From Ignavibacteriales bacterium (GTDB taxonomy: Bacteria > Bacteroidota > Ignavibacteria > UBA10030): a stretch of 64,000 nt of DNA. The DNA lies in NCBI GenBank assembly GCA_026390575.1, contig JAPLFR010000006.1, positions 267,567 to 331,566 on the forward strand. The letters run 5' to 3'. Positions 46,177 through 55,193 of this stretch are shown here, one piece after another. The notes beneath the pieces are model-generated. The model was not told where the DNA came from. It searched no databases and saw only the letters and a list, made by a program, of their open reading frames with translations. Position 1 is the first letter of the stretch; every line of letters starts with the position of its first letter. Position numbers and translations under genes: made by a program.

Positions 46177-47382
46177 ATGCTTGGACAAACAGTAAACCCG
46201 CAAAAACCACAGATTCCACACGAACCAACACATCGCGACGACGCTAAGAAAGTGGTCAGCGAAATCTTAAAACGTGTGGATCAACTGATTCGACAGGGTA
46301 ATCTCGACCATGCACAACTAGAGATTTCGAAAGCAAAGGCAGTGGATCCGCGCAATGTTTATGTTTTTGCCTTAGAAGAACGCATCTCTATTCTTAAAGA
46401 TCAAATTGTTCATGTGGAAGAGAAACAGACTGTCAAGGAACCAATCTCTGCGCCTGTGATCGGACAAATTTCCAAACCAGAAACTAAGACTCCGCAGATG
46501 CCGACTCCACCCAAGCCAGAACCGACTATTGCGATTTCTTCACCGACTCCTAATGTAACAACTTCATCTATTCTGCCTTCACCATTTTTTGTCGGTCCTG
46601 TAATAAAGCCACAAGAAAAACGGGAAGATCGCATTCTTGATCGATCTGCTGATTTGGATTCCTATCGGCAAGCCCTCATTCATGCATGGTCCGACGGAGC
46701 GTTGACAGAAAACGAAGAACGACAATTGAACGAACTCCGAACGGTATTCGATATTTCGAAAGCCGATTATGAACACATTGAAAAGGATGTAAAATATGAA
46801 TGCTATCGGAATGCATTGCTTCGACAGCTCTCCGACAATTCGAAGACGTTTTCTGACTCGAAATCCCTCACCGAGTTGCAGCACACTTTTCAAATCTCCG
46901 ACGAGGAACATCTGCATATTCAGACACAGTTGATGAATACCATACAACACAAACAGCGGGACAAAGTGCTCGTCATCGACGACGATACACGGCTTTTAGA
47001 ATTGCTTGCAGCATCGTTGGAAGACAGCGGATTTGATGTTACCGCACTTCCTACTTCTGATGAGGCGTACGCACTTCTCCGAAAATTCGTCCCCGATCTC
47101 ATCCTGTGTGATATCAATTTAGAAACTTCTACGATGGGCGGATTTACGTTCTACGAAAAAGTACAGGAACTGAAAAGCGTTCAAAGCATTCCATTTGTTT
47201 TCTTAACCGGGCTTACAGATGAAGCCCTCGTTCGAACCGGTAAAGAACTTGGCGTGGATGATTATCTCATGAAACCGATTTCCGAACAAACGCTGGTTTC
47301 GACGCTGCGCGGCAAATTGAAGCGGTTTAGACAACTCAATAAAATAATAACTGCTCCTCTGCCTACGATGGCGGCGGCATAA
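46177..47382 (+). CDS. response regulator with N-terminal helical domains and C-terminal receiver
   Basis: A 401-residue cytoplasmic protein. Residues 20-80 form a TPR-like helical segment (VVSEILKRVDQLIRQGNLDH), then a Pro-rich linker (85-150). Two similar helical units (160-205 and 208-252; SYRQALIHAWSDGALTENEE and YRNALLRQLSDNSKTFSDSK) resemble TerB-like folds. A receiver domain ends the protein (KVLVIDDDTRLLELL; phospho-acceptor Asp312 in LILCDINLE; switch Lys in DDYLMKPI). No DNA-binding or enzymatic output follows the receiver. It may act by protein interaction. The upstream region carries a sigma-54-like motif. Confidence 0.87.
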   Translation: MLGQTVNPQKPQIPHEPTHRDDAKKVVSEILKRVDQLIRQGNLDHAQLEISKAKAVDPRNVYVFALEERISILKDQIVHVEEKQTVKEPISAPVIGQISKPETKTPQMPTPPKPEPTIAISSPTPNVTTSSILPSPFFVGPVIKPQEKREDRILDRSADLDSYRQALIHAWSDGALTENEERQLNELRTVFDISKADYEHIEKDVKYECYRNALLRQLSDNSKTFSDSKSLTELQHTFQISDEEHLHIQTQLMNTIQHKQRDKVLVIDDDTRLLELLAASLEDSGFDVTALPTSDEAYALLRKFVPDLILCDINLETSTMGGFTFYEKVQELKSVQSIPFVFLTGLTDEALVRTGKELGVDDYLMKPISEQTLVSTLRGKLKRFRQLNKIITAPLPTMAAA

Positions 47383-47425
47383 ACGATTTGGTGAAGGTGC
47401 AAAAAAATAAGTCATTCACACGTAA

Positions 47426-49804
47426 TTAGTACTTTATGCTTTTTGCATCTTCGCAGCGTTCGTCGGAAAGCATTATTTTCGAGAATATGGAATATCGCGG
47501 CGCAGGCATTGGGTTACCTGTCACCACCCGCCAGATAATTTCGCTGAACTCGCGGTCCGGCATGCTATCTTCTTTTTTCATATTGAATTTATCCATCAAC
47601 GCTTCACCATAGGAACCGCCTTTATTTCGTTCGTTCAAATTCCAACGCGGTTTTTCTGCTGTGTAGCTCGCGGTATCTGCCGGAGTCGTAAAAGCATTGA
47701 ACATCGGCGGAGCGGCGGCATCGTACTGGCTCATCGGAGGCAGCCCGAGAATTAATTCCATCGTGCGCAGCATTGAAGCAGTAGTATAAAGAGTGTGATT
47801 CACATCGTGCTTCTTGATGAATGGGCTTAGAACAAGGCACATTGAACGGTGAGCGTCCACATGATCAGGACCACTCTGTGCATCATCCTCTAAAACAAAA
47901 ATCGCACTTTCCAACCAAAATTTACTTTTCGAAATTCGATCGACAATCATACCAAGTCCGTAATCATTCTGCGCAACGTACGCACGCGGCGATAAGGCGC
48001 CTTTTTTTGATCCGGCAGTATGATCATTTGGCAAATGCATAATGCAAAGCTGGGGCAAACTACCATTCTTCTCGAACTCTGAAAACTCTTTATTCCACTC
48101 TTTGAAACGATCTACATCTGAATATTCCAAATCCCATCCGCGATAGTACGGTGCAAAATGTCCTTCCAATTCTTTTTCACGCGGTGTACCAGGCTTCCCA
48201 ACGATTTCATCCGCAGTAATAAATTCGCCATAACTCCGGTAACTGACTTTGTGTTTCGCAGCAATCGTCCAAATATATCCTGATGTTGGAGTGCCGGCAG
48301 CTTGCCCGCCTTCAAAATCATATTCACCGCCGCGCTTGCCATACTGGGTAGGCCACGTCTTCTCGATATAATCCGTTGCATAGCCGGCCATAGACCAGTT
48401 ATGTCCGTCTGCGCTGACTTCCGAATTAACGTAAAAATTATCAAACAATGTGAACTCGCGTGCCAACTTGTGATGATTCGGAGTTACTTTATCGCCAAAG
48501 ATACAGAGCGACGAATCACCATTGCCTTCTTTCATATCACCCAGCACTTGATCGTACGTCCGATTTTCTTTGATGATATAAAAGACATGCTTAATCGGCG
48601 ACGGATCACCAACTTTGTGAGGAATGGCACTCTCGTCTATGAAAGGAACATTAAGCAACTGTTCATGTTTGTACGGTGTGTTCGAGAAAACCTGTGTCGA
48701 GTACTCTACCAATTTCATTTCGTCCGGCAGCGGGAAGATTGAAAGCGAACCTTCCATGAGATTGGCTATATAGTGTCCATCAGGATTTGGGAACGAACGG
48801 CTGCCTTTGCCGTTCAGCACAAGAACCGTTTTGTTCTTCAGCACCATGACCTTTGTCGGATACCAACCAACAGGAATGAATCCAAGAGGCATCGGTGTAT
48901 CCTTTTTTTCTATATCAATGACGGTAAGCGAATTATTGTCTGCGTTCGCCGCAAGTATTCTGTTTTGATCTGGAACCAGTGCAAGTGAGTTCGTCGTCGA
49001 GCCTTCCGGTGCATCCGGATGAATTGCTGTAGAAACAGATGCAATGGCTTTCTTCTTTTCAGAATCGATGATGGTCACTGTATTATCGTTGGAACAAGCG
49101 ATATATGCGTACATGCCGTCCTTCGAGAGCGTTATTTCATTAGGATGATCACCGGTCGGAATTTCATATTGAAGCTTCATCTTCTTGAATACTTCCACCT
49201 TCTTCGATCCCCAAATTGAAACCATCACTGAACCATCTTTCAGGAACACGCAAGTAAATGGCATTCCATCCAACTTCATCACTTCCTGCTTTTTTGATTT
49301 CAGATCCATCACACGGAAAGAACTGTCTTTACGGAAAACAACTGCAAGCATATTCTTCTGTACATCCAATCCTTGCAGCGCTCCATCGTACTGAGGGCGC
49401 GGTTCGGCAAAGCAAATCGTGTCCGCCGCTGCTAATCTCCCTTTTTTCACATTGAATGTGAATACGCAGTTTTGGTAACCGCCTGAAACGTAGAGCTTTC
49501 TGCCTACAAACTTTATTCCGTACCACGTGTCCGGCAATTCGATCTTCTGCACATTCTTCTTCGTTTTTAAATCCATCAGCCAGATTTCTGCCTTCGATTG
49601 TCCGCTGTGCGAAATCGCAAGATACTTTTCATCTTCGGAAAGGGCTGCATTCATGGGAAAATCACCCAAACGAATCTGTTCACCAGCGGGTGAGAGCCAC
49701 CATCCATTTGGCAAGAGCATGCGGTTGTCTTTCTCACCCGGAATTTGAGAATGAAGAGTGGCAACTACGATAAAAGTGAGTATCATGAGAAAACGAATTT
49801 TCAA
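47426..49804 (-). CDS. YncE-type propeller fused to phosphoesterase domain
   Basis: A 792-residue exported protein. It opens with TTG (49804), justified by AAGGAG 6 nt upstream, and has a signal peptide (to about LHSQI). Residues about 30-380 form a seven-bladed YncE-like propeller (YAYIACSNDNTVTIIDSEKK, NRILAANADNNSLTVIDIEK). The C-terminal half is an alkaline-phosphatase-superfamily phosphoesterase (PF04185-like: KHVFYIIKENRTYDQVLGDM, FYVNSEVSADGHNWS, FVLEDDAQSGPDHVDAHRS). Asp/His clusters are placed for two metal ions. Substrate unknown. It ends the minus-strand group that includes the CDP-alcohol transferase. Confidence 0.88.
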   Translation of the reverse strand: MKIRFLMILTFIVVATLHSQIPGEKDNRMLLPNGWWLSPAGEQIRLGDFPMNAALSEDEKYLAISHSGQSKAEIWLMDLKTKKNVQKIELPDTWYGIKFVGRKLYVSGGYQNCVFTFNVKKGRLAAADTICFAEPRPQYDGALQGLDVQKNMLAVVFRKDSSFRVMDLKSKKQEVMKLDGMPFTCVFLKDGSVMVSIWGSKKVEVFKKMKLQYEIPTGDHPNEITLSKDGMYAYIACSNDNTVTIIDSEKKKAIASVSTAIHPDAPEGSTTNSLALVPDQNRILAANADNNSLTVIDIEKKDTPMPLGFIPVGWYPTKVMVLKNKTVLVLNGKGSRSFPNPDGHYIANLMEGSLSIFPLPDEMKLVEYSTQVFSNTPYKHEQLLNVPFIDESAIPHKVGDPSPIKHVFYIIKENRTYDQVLGDMKEGNGDSSLCIFGDKVTPNHHKLAREFTLFDNFYVNSEVSADGHNWSMAGYATDYIEKTWPTQYGKRGGEYDFEGGQAAGTPTSGYIWTIAAKHKVSYRSYGEFITADEIVGKPGTPREKELEGHFAPYYRGWDLEYSDVDRFKEWNKEFSEFEKNGSLPQLCIMHLPNDHTAGSKKGALSPRAYVAQNDYGLGMIVDRISKSKFWLESAIFVLEDDAQSGPDHVDAHRSMCLVLSPFIKKHDVNHTLYTTASMLRTMELILGLPPMSQYDAAAPPMFNAFTTPADTASYTAEKPRWNLNERNKGGSYGEALMDKFNMKKEDSMPDREFSEIIWRVVTGNPMPAPRYSIFSKIMLSDERCEDAKSIKY

Positions 49805-49826
49805 TGTATTCTCCTTAGATTCGACG

Positions 49827-50717
49827 TCAGAGTTTTTTCTCAGAACAGCATCGCGTGGACAAAATAAACCGCCTGTACATAATACAAATTATCAGAATTC
49901 CATTCATGAGAAACATATTAAGATAAAGGTATAATTCCAATTGATTCAAAACAGAAAATACCATCAGCAGAAATAATTCCGTACCGAAACCAAGCAGTCC
50001 AGAAATGCGCAGAGCGATGGTATCGGAGTACCATATGCTGTACCCTTCCGAAGGTTCTCTATGTTCATTCGCTGGAATCCTTCGGAAGGCTTCCTTTGCA
50101 CTCCATCCATCGATCCGGGCGACCAACTTATCTTGCCAACCGTAGATAATCTGAAAGATTTGTTGAAGTGTAAGTTCAAATCCACCTTTATTCAAGTCTT
50201 TTTCCTGTACCTCTTCTGTAATGCGATTATTCAGGTACTGTTTCTGTAAATGGAGAAAGTGCACCTGATAAAATACATGAAATGACACTCGAAGAGATAT
50301 TCCAATAAGTCCGAGCAAAGCCAAAAACACCATCAACCAATCATCATTCAATTTACATAATGTCCACCCGATAGAGCCAAAGACAACGGCATCCACGACA
50401 AAATCACCGATGGAATCTAAGAATCTTCCAGTTCGACTTTGTTGATGTTTGGCTCGCGCAAGTTGTCCATCAGCAGAATCCAGAATATCTTTTAATGTCA
50501 CAAGCAGTCCCGCAACAATGAAAGCGCTTGCCGTTCCTTTGAGATAGAATAGTGCAGCGCTCATGCCCGATAAGATTGAGACAATGGTAACTTGATTTGG
50601 CGTGATCGGAGTATCATAGAGCACCCAGACGATAATGCCTGCAATCGGACGCAGCAGATATGTGTTGATGAGTTCGTCGGACTTATCAGATTTGAGTGAA
50701 TTACGATAGGAATACAT
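49827..50717 (-). CDS. CDP-alcohol phosphatidyltransferase family protein
   Basis: A 296-residue membrane enzyme. It has the full catalytic motif of the family: Asp80-x2-Asp83-Gly84-x2-Ala87-Arg88-x8-Gly97-x3-Asp101-x3-Asp105 (ILDSADGQLARAKHQQSRTG, then RFLDSIGD). The Asp residues bind two metals and the CDP-alcohol. Several hydrophobic helices follow. The gene overlaps the preceding nucleotidyltransferase by 17 nt, so that enzyme probably makes its CDP-activated donor. The actual head group (inositol, choline, glycerol or other) cannot be told. Confidence 0.88.
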   Translation of the reverse strand: MYSYRNSLKSDKSDELINTYLLRPIAGIIVWVLYDTPITPNQVTIVSILSGMSAALFYLKGTASAFIVAGLLVTLKDILDSADGQLARAKHQQSRTGRFLDSIGDFVVDAVVFGSIGWTLCKLNDDWLMVFLALLGLIGISLRVSFHVFYQVHFLHLQKQYLNNRITEEVQEKDLNKGGFELTLQQIFQIIYGWQDKLVARIDGWSAKEAFRRIPANEHREPSEGYSIWYSDTIALRISGLLGFGTELFLLMVFSVLNQLELYLYLNMFLMNGILIICIMYRRFILSTRCCSEKKL

Positions 50718-51543
50718 TCTTTTCGTCGACTTTTAGCCGCTCTGCTAATTCGAGATCCTCTGGAGTATCAATCTCAATTGATGGAAATGCGCTCACATCC
50801 ACCGCTTTCAGTTTGACACCTTCGTTGATCATTTCTTGAAATGCTGTTTCGTAAAATTCAGATCTCCCTACTCCTTGCCGTACGTGCCGTTCTAAAACAG
50901 AAAATAACCTTGCAACAGCTTCTGCAGAAAACAATTCAATCCCGATTGACTCGCAAGGTGTTTTGGTGAGAGCAGGTCTTTTGCCGATAAAAATAATATT
51001 CTCATCCGGATTTCTTCCTACCTGAATCTCTTCTTCATCATGCTCACCCAATACACGTACCGTAATTTTATTTGCTGCTTTGATACTTAAGAAGTGCGGC
51101 AATAATTTACTGGAAAACAGAATATCTGAATCGAGGAGAAGCAAAGTAGAGTCCACTTTCCCGTTTTCATCCTCAAGAAATCGACGTGCGAGCAAAAGCG
51201 AATAAGCATTGTTTGTACTCGCGTAGTTGGGATTGAGGATCAAGCGGATTCTCTGCTGAGGAAATCGTTGTTTTACAAATTCACGAATCATTGTCGACCG
51301 GTAACCTACAACTAGTGCGATTTCTTTAATACCGACAGTGAGGATGTTTTGGATAGTTCGCTCAAGGAGTGTCTTCCCATGAACTTTGAGCAGACATTTG
51401 GGCATCGCATCCGTCAACGGGCGCAAACGTGTAGAAGCACCAGCAGCAAGGATCACACATTTTGGAGTGTTCGATGTTGCAATTTGGCAATTTGGTAATT
51501 TATTTTCTGTCAATGAAATTTCTATTAGGTTATTATTGATCAC
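50701..51543 (-). CDS. sugar- or alcohol-phosphate nucleotidyltransferase
   Basis: The core begins CVILAAGASTRLRPLTDAMP, the NTP-binding signature of the NTP_transferase fold. LLLDSDILFSSKLLP (metal-binding Asp) and SIEIDTPEDLELAERL follow toward the end, resembling LicC-like or inositol-1-phosphate cytidylyltransferases. The long frame opens at a GTG (51543), but its first ~28 residues are encoded by an AT-rich intergenic repeat, so a start near 51456 (GTG, V30) is plausible. The overlap with the CDP-alcohol transferase suggests the pair makes a polar lipid head group or osmolyte. Confidence 0.83.
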   Translation of the reverse strand: MINNNLIEISLTENKLPNCQIATSNTPKCVILAAGASTRLRPLTDAMPKCLLKVHGKTLLERTIQNILTVGIKEIALVVGYRSTMIREFVKQRFPQQRIRLILNPNYASTNNAYSLLLARRFLEDENGKVDSTLLLLDSDILFSSKLLPHFLSIKAANKITVRVLGEHDEEEIQVGRNPDENIIFIGKRPALTKTPCESIGIELFSAEAVARLFSVLERHVRQGVGRSEFYETAFQEMINEGVKLKAVDVSAFPSIEIDTPEDLELAERLKVDEKNVFLS

Positions 51544-51567
51544 TGATCATTCATCACAGTTCATTAT

Positions 51568-52602
51568 TTACTCCACCACCCACGGCTCCAACAAATTCTC
51601 GCCAATGCCCTCGATAAACCGCGACGGTTTTGTGAGGATCAAACCACTTTCACGGTCATAGATATTCATGGGATACGTGATGATGAGATGTTCTTTTGCA
51701 CGTGTACAAGCAACGTACATCAAGCGGCGTTCTTCTTCCATTTCCTCATCGCTTGCAGCAGAACGCATTGTCGGGAATCTTCCTTCGAGTGCATAGATAA
51801 CAAACACAGTATTCCACTCCAGCCCTTTGGCGCTATGAATGGTCGAAAGCGTCAGATATTCTGTCTCCGGGCCCGGCGATTCGATGTCGGCGACGCTTTC
51901 ATTCGGCGGCTCAAGTGCGAGATCGGTGAGCAGCTCATCCACCGACTTATAACGCTCGGTGATATTTTGGAACGTGTCGAGATCTTTCTTCCTTTTTAAG
52001 TGATCTTCATACCGCGTACGCAGAATCGGTTCGTAATATTGAAGAATGTGAAACGTTTTTTCTGCTGGAGAAATATGAGGTGCGGCAATGTCTTTGAGCA
52101 TGTTGAACAACGTGCGGACATTTTCCGGATAACTTCCGTAGTCCATCCAAAACTTTGTCGTCGCAGTGACAGCTTCTTTAAATTCCTTCGCAAGACCAAC
52201 GCGCTTCTTAAGAATATCATCTACAACTTTTTCCGCTGTGCGCGGACCAACGCCATCAATCAGCAACAGAATGCGATTCCACGATACGACATCACGCGGA
52301 TTTTCCAGCACGCGCAAGTACGCAACAACATCCTTTACATGCGCTGTTTCAATAAATTTGAATCCACCAAATTTGAGAAATGGAATGTTCGCCTTTGCCA
52401 GCTCAATTTCGAGATCAAACGAATGAAATGATGAGCGAAACAGGACAGCCATTTCTTCCAGTGGAATACCCATTTCACGGTATTCAAGAATCTTCTGCAC
52501 AACGTAGCGCGACTGCTGGTTTTCCGTTTGTGAGGAAACAAGCTGTGGTAAACTGCCACCAAATTTCTGGGTGAAAAGTTCTTTCGTGTACATTTTAGCC
52601 AA
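51568..52602 (-). CDS. UvrD/PcrA-like helicase, C-terminal part
   Basis: A 344-residue frame holding the second half of an SF1A helicase: 2B/2A segments (VLFRSSFHSFDLEIELAKAN, PFLKFGGFKFIETAHVKDVV), motif V (LSTIHSAKGLEWNTVFVIYA) and motif VI (EERRLMYVACTRAKEHLIIT). It starts with TTG at 52602, overlapping the stop of the N-terminal frame by 8 nt, with a GGAGGAAGG ribosome-like sequence just upstream. Removing one base in the overlap would fuse both frames. It is either a true split gene with coupled translation or a recent frameshift or sequencing error. Confidence 0.85.
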   Translation of the reverse strand: MAKMYTKELFTQKFGGSLPQLVSSQTENQQSRYVVQKILEYREMGIPLEEMAVLFRSSFHSFDLEIELAKANIPFLKFGGFKFIETAHVKDVVAYLRVLENPRDVVSWNRILLLIDGVGPRTAEKVVDDILKKRVGLAKEFKEAVTATTKFWMDYGSYPENVRTLFNMLKDIAAPHISPAEKTFHILQYYEPILRTRYEDHLKRKKDLDTFQNITERYKSVDELLTDLALEPPNESVADIESPGPETEYLTLSTIHSAKGLEWNTVFVIYALEGRFPTMRSAASDEEMEEERRLMYVACTRAKEHLIITYPMNIYDRESGLILTKPSRFIEGIGENLLEPWVVE

Positions 52603-53638
52603 CTAACCTTCCTCCACCTTTCAACAAGATTTCGTTTGCCAAATTCAGAATCGGTTGTGTACTTCGGAAGTTTTCTTCTAACTTAATAATTTTGCAATCC
52701 TTAAATTCTTCACCAAATGAAAGGATATTCTGAATCGTAGAGCCCCGAAAAGAATAAATGCACTGAGCATCATCACCAACGACCATCAGATTGCGGTGTT
52801 TGAACGCCAGTAGTTTTACAATCTCTGCCTGCAATCTGTTCGTGTCCTGATATTCATCCACCATAATATATTTGTAGCGATCGGAGAGTGTTGCGCGCAC
52901 AGCTTCGTTCTTACGGAGAAGCACTGCAAGATTCAGCAGCAGATCATCGTAATCCATCAGGTTATGTTCATGCTTATATTTCACATAGGCGGTATGAAGC
53001 GCGACGATGTCGGTTTCAATTTCAAGGTATTGCGGATAATCCATCGCCAGTAATTCCTTCACCGGTGTCATCGTATTAAGAGAGCGGCTGTAGAGATCGT
53101 ACAGCGTCTCTTTGCGGGGAAAGCGTCTTTCTTTTGTGTCTAATTTTTGCCGTGTACGAATAAGATTGACAACATCTTCGGCATCTGTCTGATCAAGAAT
53201 AGTGAAATTACTTTCGTACCCAAGTTGACCCGCATACTTCCGCAGGACGCTGTTTGCAAAAGAGTGAAATGTTCCTCCTGAGATTTGGTCGCATCGGCTG
53301 TCTAATAATATCGATGCCTTGCGCAGCATTTCTTGGGCGGCTTTTCGTGTAAACGTCAGCAGCAGCACAGAATCCGGTTTTACGCCTAACTCCACGAGAT
53401 ACGCCACGCGGTACACGATTGTGCGCGTCTTTCCTGTTCCTGCTCCGGCTATAATGAGATGTGGACCATTGACAGATGTAGCCGCTTCGTACTGTGCTGC
53501 ATTCAATTCCTGCTGATAATGAATACGCAGGTTCTGCGGCTGGACGAGGTGCAGATGATCACCCGGAAGGGGTTTGAGTGTGAATTTTTTCAAGAAACAT
53601 CTAATTCTTTGATGAATGGATTCATGAATTCCAGTCAT
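52595..53638 (-). CDS. UvrD/PcrA-like helicase, N-terminal part
   Basis: A 347-residue frame with the first half of an SF1A helicase: Q-motif region (ELNAAQYEAATSVNGPHLII), Walker A GAGTGKT (65-71), motif Ia (LLLTFTRKAAQEML), motif II VDEYQDT, motif III VVGDDAQCIYSFRG and motif IV ENFRST. It ends LLKGGGRLVG, exactly where full-length homologues continue into AKMYTKELF, which is the start of the next frame. Alone it lacks motifs V and VI and should not be an active helicase. It likely took part in DNA repair or replication restart. Confidence 0.88.
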   Translation of the reverse strand: MTGIHESIHQRIRCFLKKFTLKPLPGDHLHLVQPQNLRIHYQQELNAAQYEAATSVNGPHLIIAGAGTGKTRTIVYRVAYLVELGVKPDSVLLLTFTRKAAQEMLRKASILLDSRCDQISGGTFHSFANSVLRKYAGQLGYESNFTILDQTDAEDVVNLIRTRQKLDTKERRFPRKETLYDLYSRSLNTMTPVKELLAMDYPQYLEIETDIVALHTAYVKYKHEHNLMDYDDLLLNLAVLLRKNEAVRATLSDRYKYIMVDEYQDTNRLQAEIVKLLAFKHRNLMVVGDDAQCIYSFRGSTIQNILSFGEEFKDCKIIKLEENFRSTQPILNLANEILLKGGGRLVG

Positions 53639-53800
53639 GAAGATAGCTGAAAAAACCCGTAAAATGAAACAAACCTAACTTGAGTTTTCAGCAACAAAGC
53701 CGTACGTTGGAACAGTTATTTTTAAAATCAACAGAGTGGTGCATATTCAAAAACAGAACGGCTACTCTTTCCATTTCACTATTAATCTTTGAATAAACCT

Positions 53801-55048
53801 ATGAACGTCTTAGTCTTAAATTGCGGCAGTTCGTCTCTCAAATTCCAGATTATTCAGACTGACCTTGAGATGATCGAGAAAGATGCCGATAAACAACTAG
53901 CAAAAGGTATCATCGAACGAATCGGCAGCCAGGCACTCGTCTCATTTCAAGCTGCCGGGAAAACTCCGGTGAAACATGTGGCGCCTTTACGCGACCACAA
54001 AGCGGCACTTGACCATATCGTCAAATGGATCATTTCAGCTGACGCACAAATTCCCGGTATTCAATCGCTTGCAGACATTCACGCTGTTGGTCATCGCGTG
54101 GTGCATGGTGCGGAGTTGTTCACGAAATCAATCATCATTGACAACTCTGTCATTCGCGGAATTGAAGATTGCATCGACCTCGCGCCATTGCATAATCCGG
54201 CAAATTTGAAAGGCATCAGTGCCGCGCGCGAACTGCTCGGAGCCGGCGTTCCTGCAGTCGCAGTATTTGATACATCGTTCCATTCTACAATGCCGGAATC
54301 ATCGTTCCTGTACGCTATTCCCTACCAGCTTTATCGGCGGCATAAAATACGGCGGTATGGATTTCATGGAACTTCGCACCGTTATGTAGCGTTCCGATAT
54401 CGACAATTGACCGGCAAGACACGTGAAGAGACGAATATCATCACCGTGCATCTTGGCAACGGGTGTTCTGCATGCGCCATCAAAAATGGAGCATCGTTCG
54501 ATACGTCCATGGGACTTTCTCCATTAGAAGGATTGGTCATGGGAACGCGCAGCGGCGATATCGATCCGGCAGTACTTGAGTTTCTTTCGCACAAAGAAGG
54601 TATGTCGATGGGCGAGATCGACACACTGCTGAACAAACAGTCAGGGCTGCTCGGCATTTCAGGCTTAACGAACGATATGAGAGATTTGTTGGACGAAGCA
54701 AAAGATCATCAGGATCGCCGCGCCACACTCGCCATCAACATCTTTGCGCAGCGTGCAAAAAAATACCTCGGCTCATATCTAGCAGAATTGAATGGCGCTG
54801 ATGCCGTCATCTTCACAGGAGGTATTGGTGAAAATTCTGCGGTTATCAGGCAGCGCATCTGCGCCAATCTTGAATGGCTTGGCATCGAAATCGACGAGCA
54901 ACTCAACCTTGAAAAGGTTGGCGGCAAAGAAGGAGAAATCAACACAAAGAAAAGCCGTGTAAAGGTGTTCGTCATCCCGACCAACGAAGAACTATTGATC
55001 GCTCGCGATACCGTTCGCTGTGTTTTCGATGTGCCTCGAAAAATATAG
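53801..55048 (+). CDS. ackA: acetate kinase
   Basis: The frame opens at a TTG (53789), but the ATG at 53801 gives the usual MNVLVLNCGSSSLKFQ start; the 415-residue length is typical. Motifs include ADIHAVGHRVVHGAELF, RRYGFHGTSHRYV, the ATP-binding HLGNGCSACAIKNGASFDTS and MGLSPLEGLVMGTRSGDIDP, and FTGGIGENS. The enzyme interconverts acetyl phosphate and acetate with ATP formation. No pta gene is adjacent. A clear terminator follows, so it is probably monocistronic. Confidence 0.97.
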   Translation: MNVLVLNCGSSSLKFQIIQTDLEMIEKDADKQLAKGIIERIGSQALVSFQAAGKTPVKHVAPLRDHKAALDHIVKWIISADAQIPGIQSLADIHAVGHRVVHGAELFTKSIIIDNSVIRGIEDCIDLAPLHNPANLKGISAARELLGAGVPAVAVFDTSFHSTMPESSFLYAIPYQLYRRHKIRRYGFHGTSHRYVAFRYRQLTGKTREETNIITVHLGNGCSACAIKNGASFDTSMGLSPLEGLVMGTRSGDIDPAVLEFLSHKEGMSMGEIDTLLNKQSGLLGISGLTNDMRDLLDEAKDHQDRRATLAINIFAQRAKKYLGSYLAELNGADAVIFTGGIGENSAVIRQRICANLEWLGIEIDEQLNLEKVGGKEGEINTKKSRVKVFVIPTNEELLIARDTVRCVFDVPRKI

Positions 55049-55075
55049 GATCCGTTTCGGAATTCAATCTCACAT

Positions 55076-55111
55076 AAGCGCGGACATGCGAGTTCGCGCT
55101 TTTTGTTTTTC
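55076..55111 (+). terminator. intrinsic terminator after ackA
   Basis: AAGCGCG (55076-55082) and CGCGCTT (55095-55101) form a 7-bp GC-rich stem with a 12-nt loop, followed by a T-rich tail (TTTGTTTTT). Confidence 0.8.
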
Positions 55112-55193
55112 ATGGATTCATTTCCATCTGGTTTTATTAGTAATTATTTCGCATTCTTCATAAGATATTATTGAATCAGTGGATAGAGGTAAC

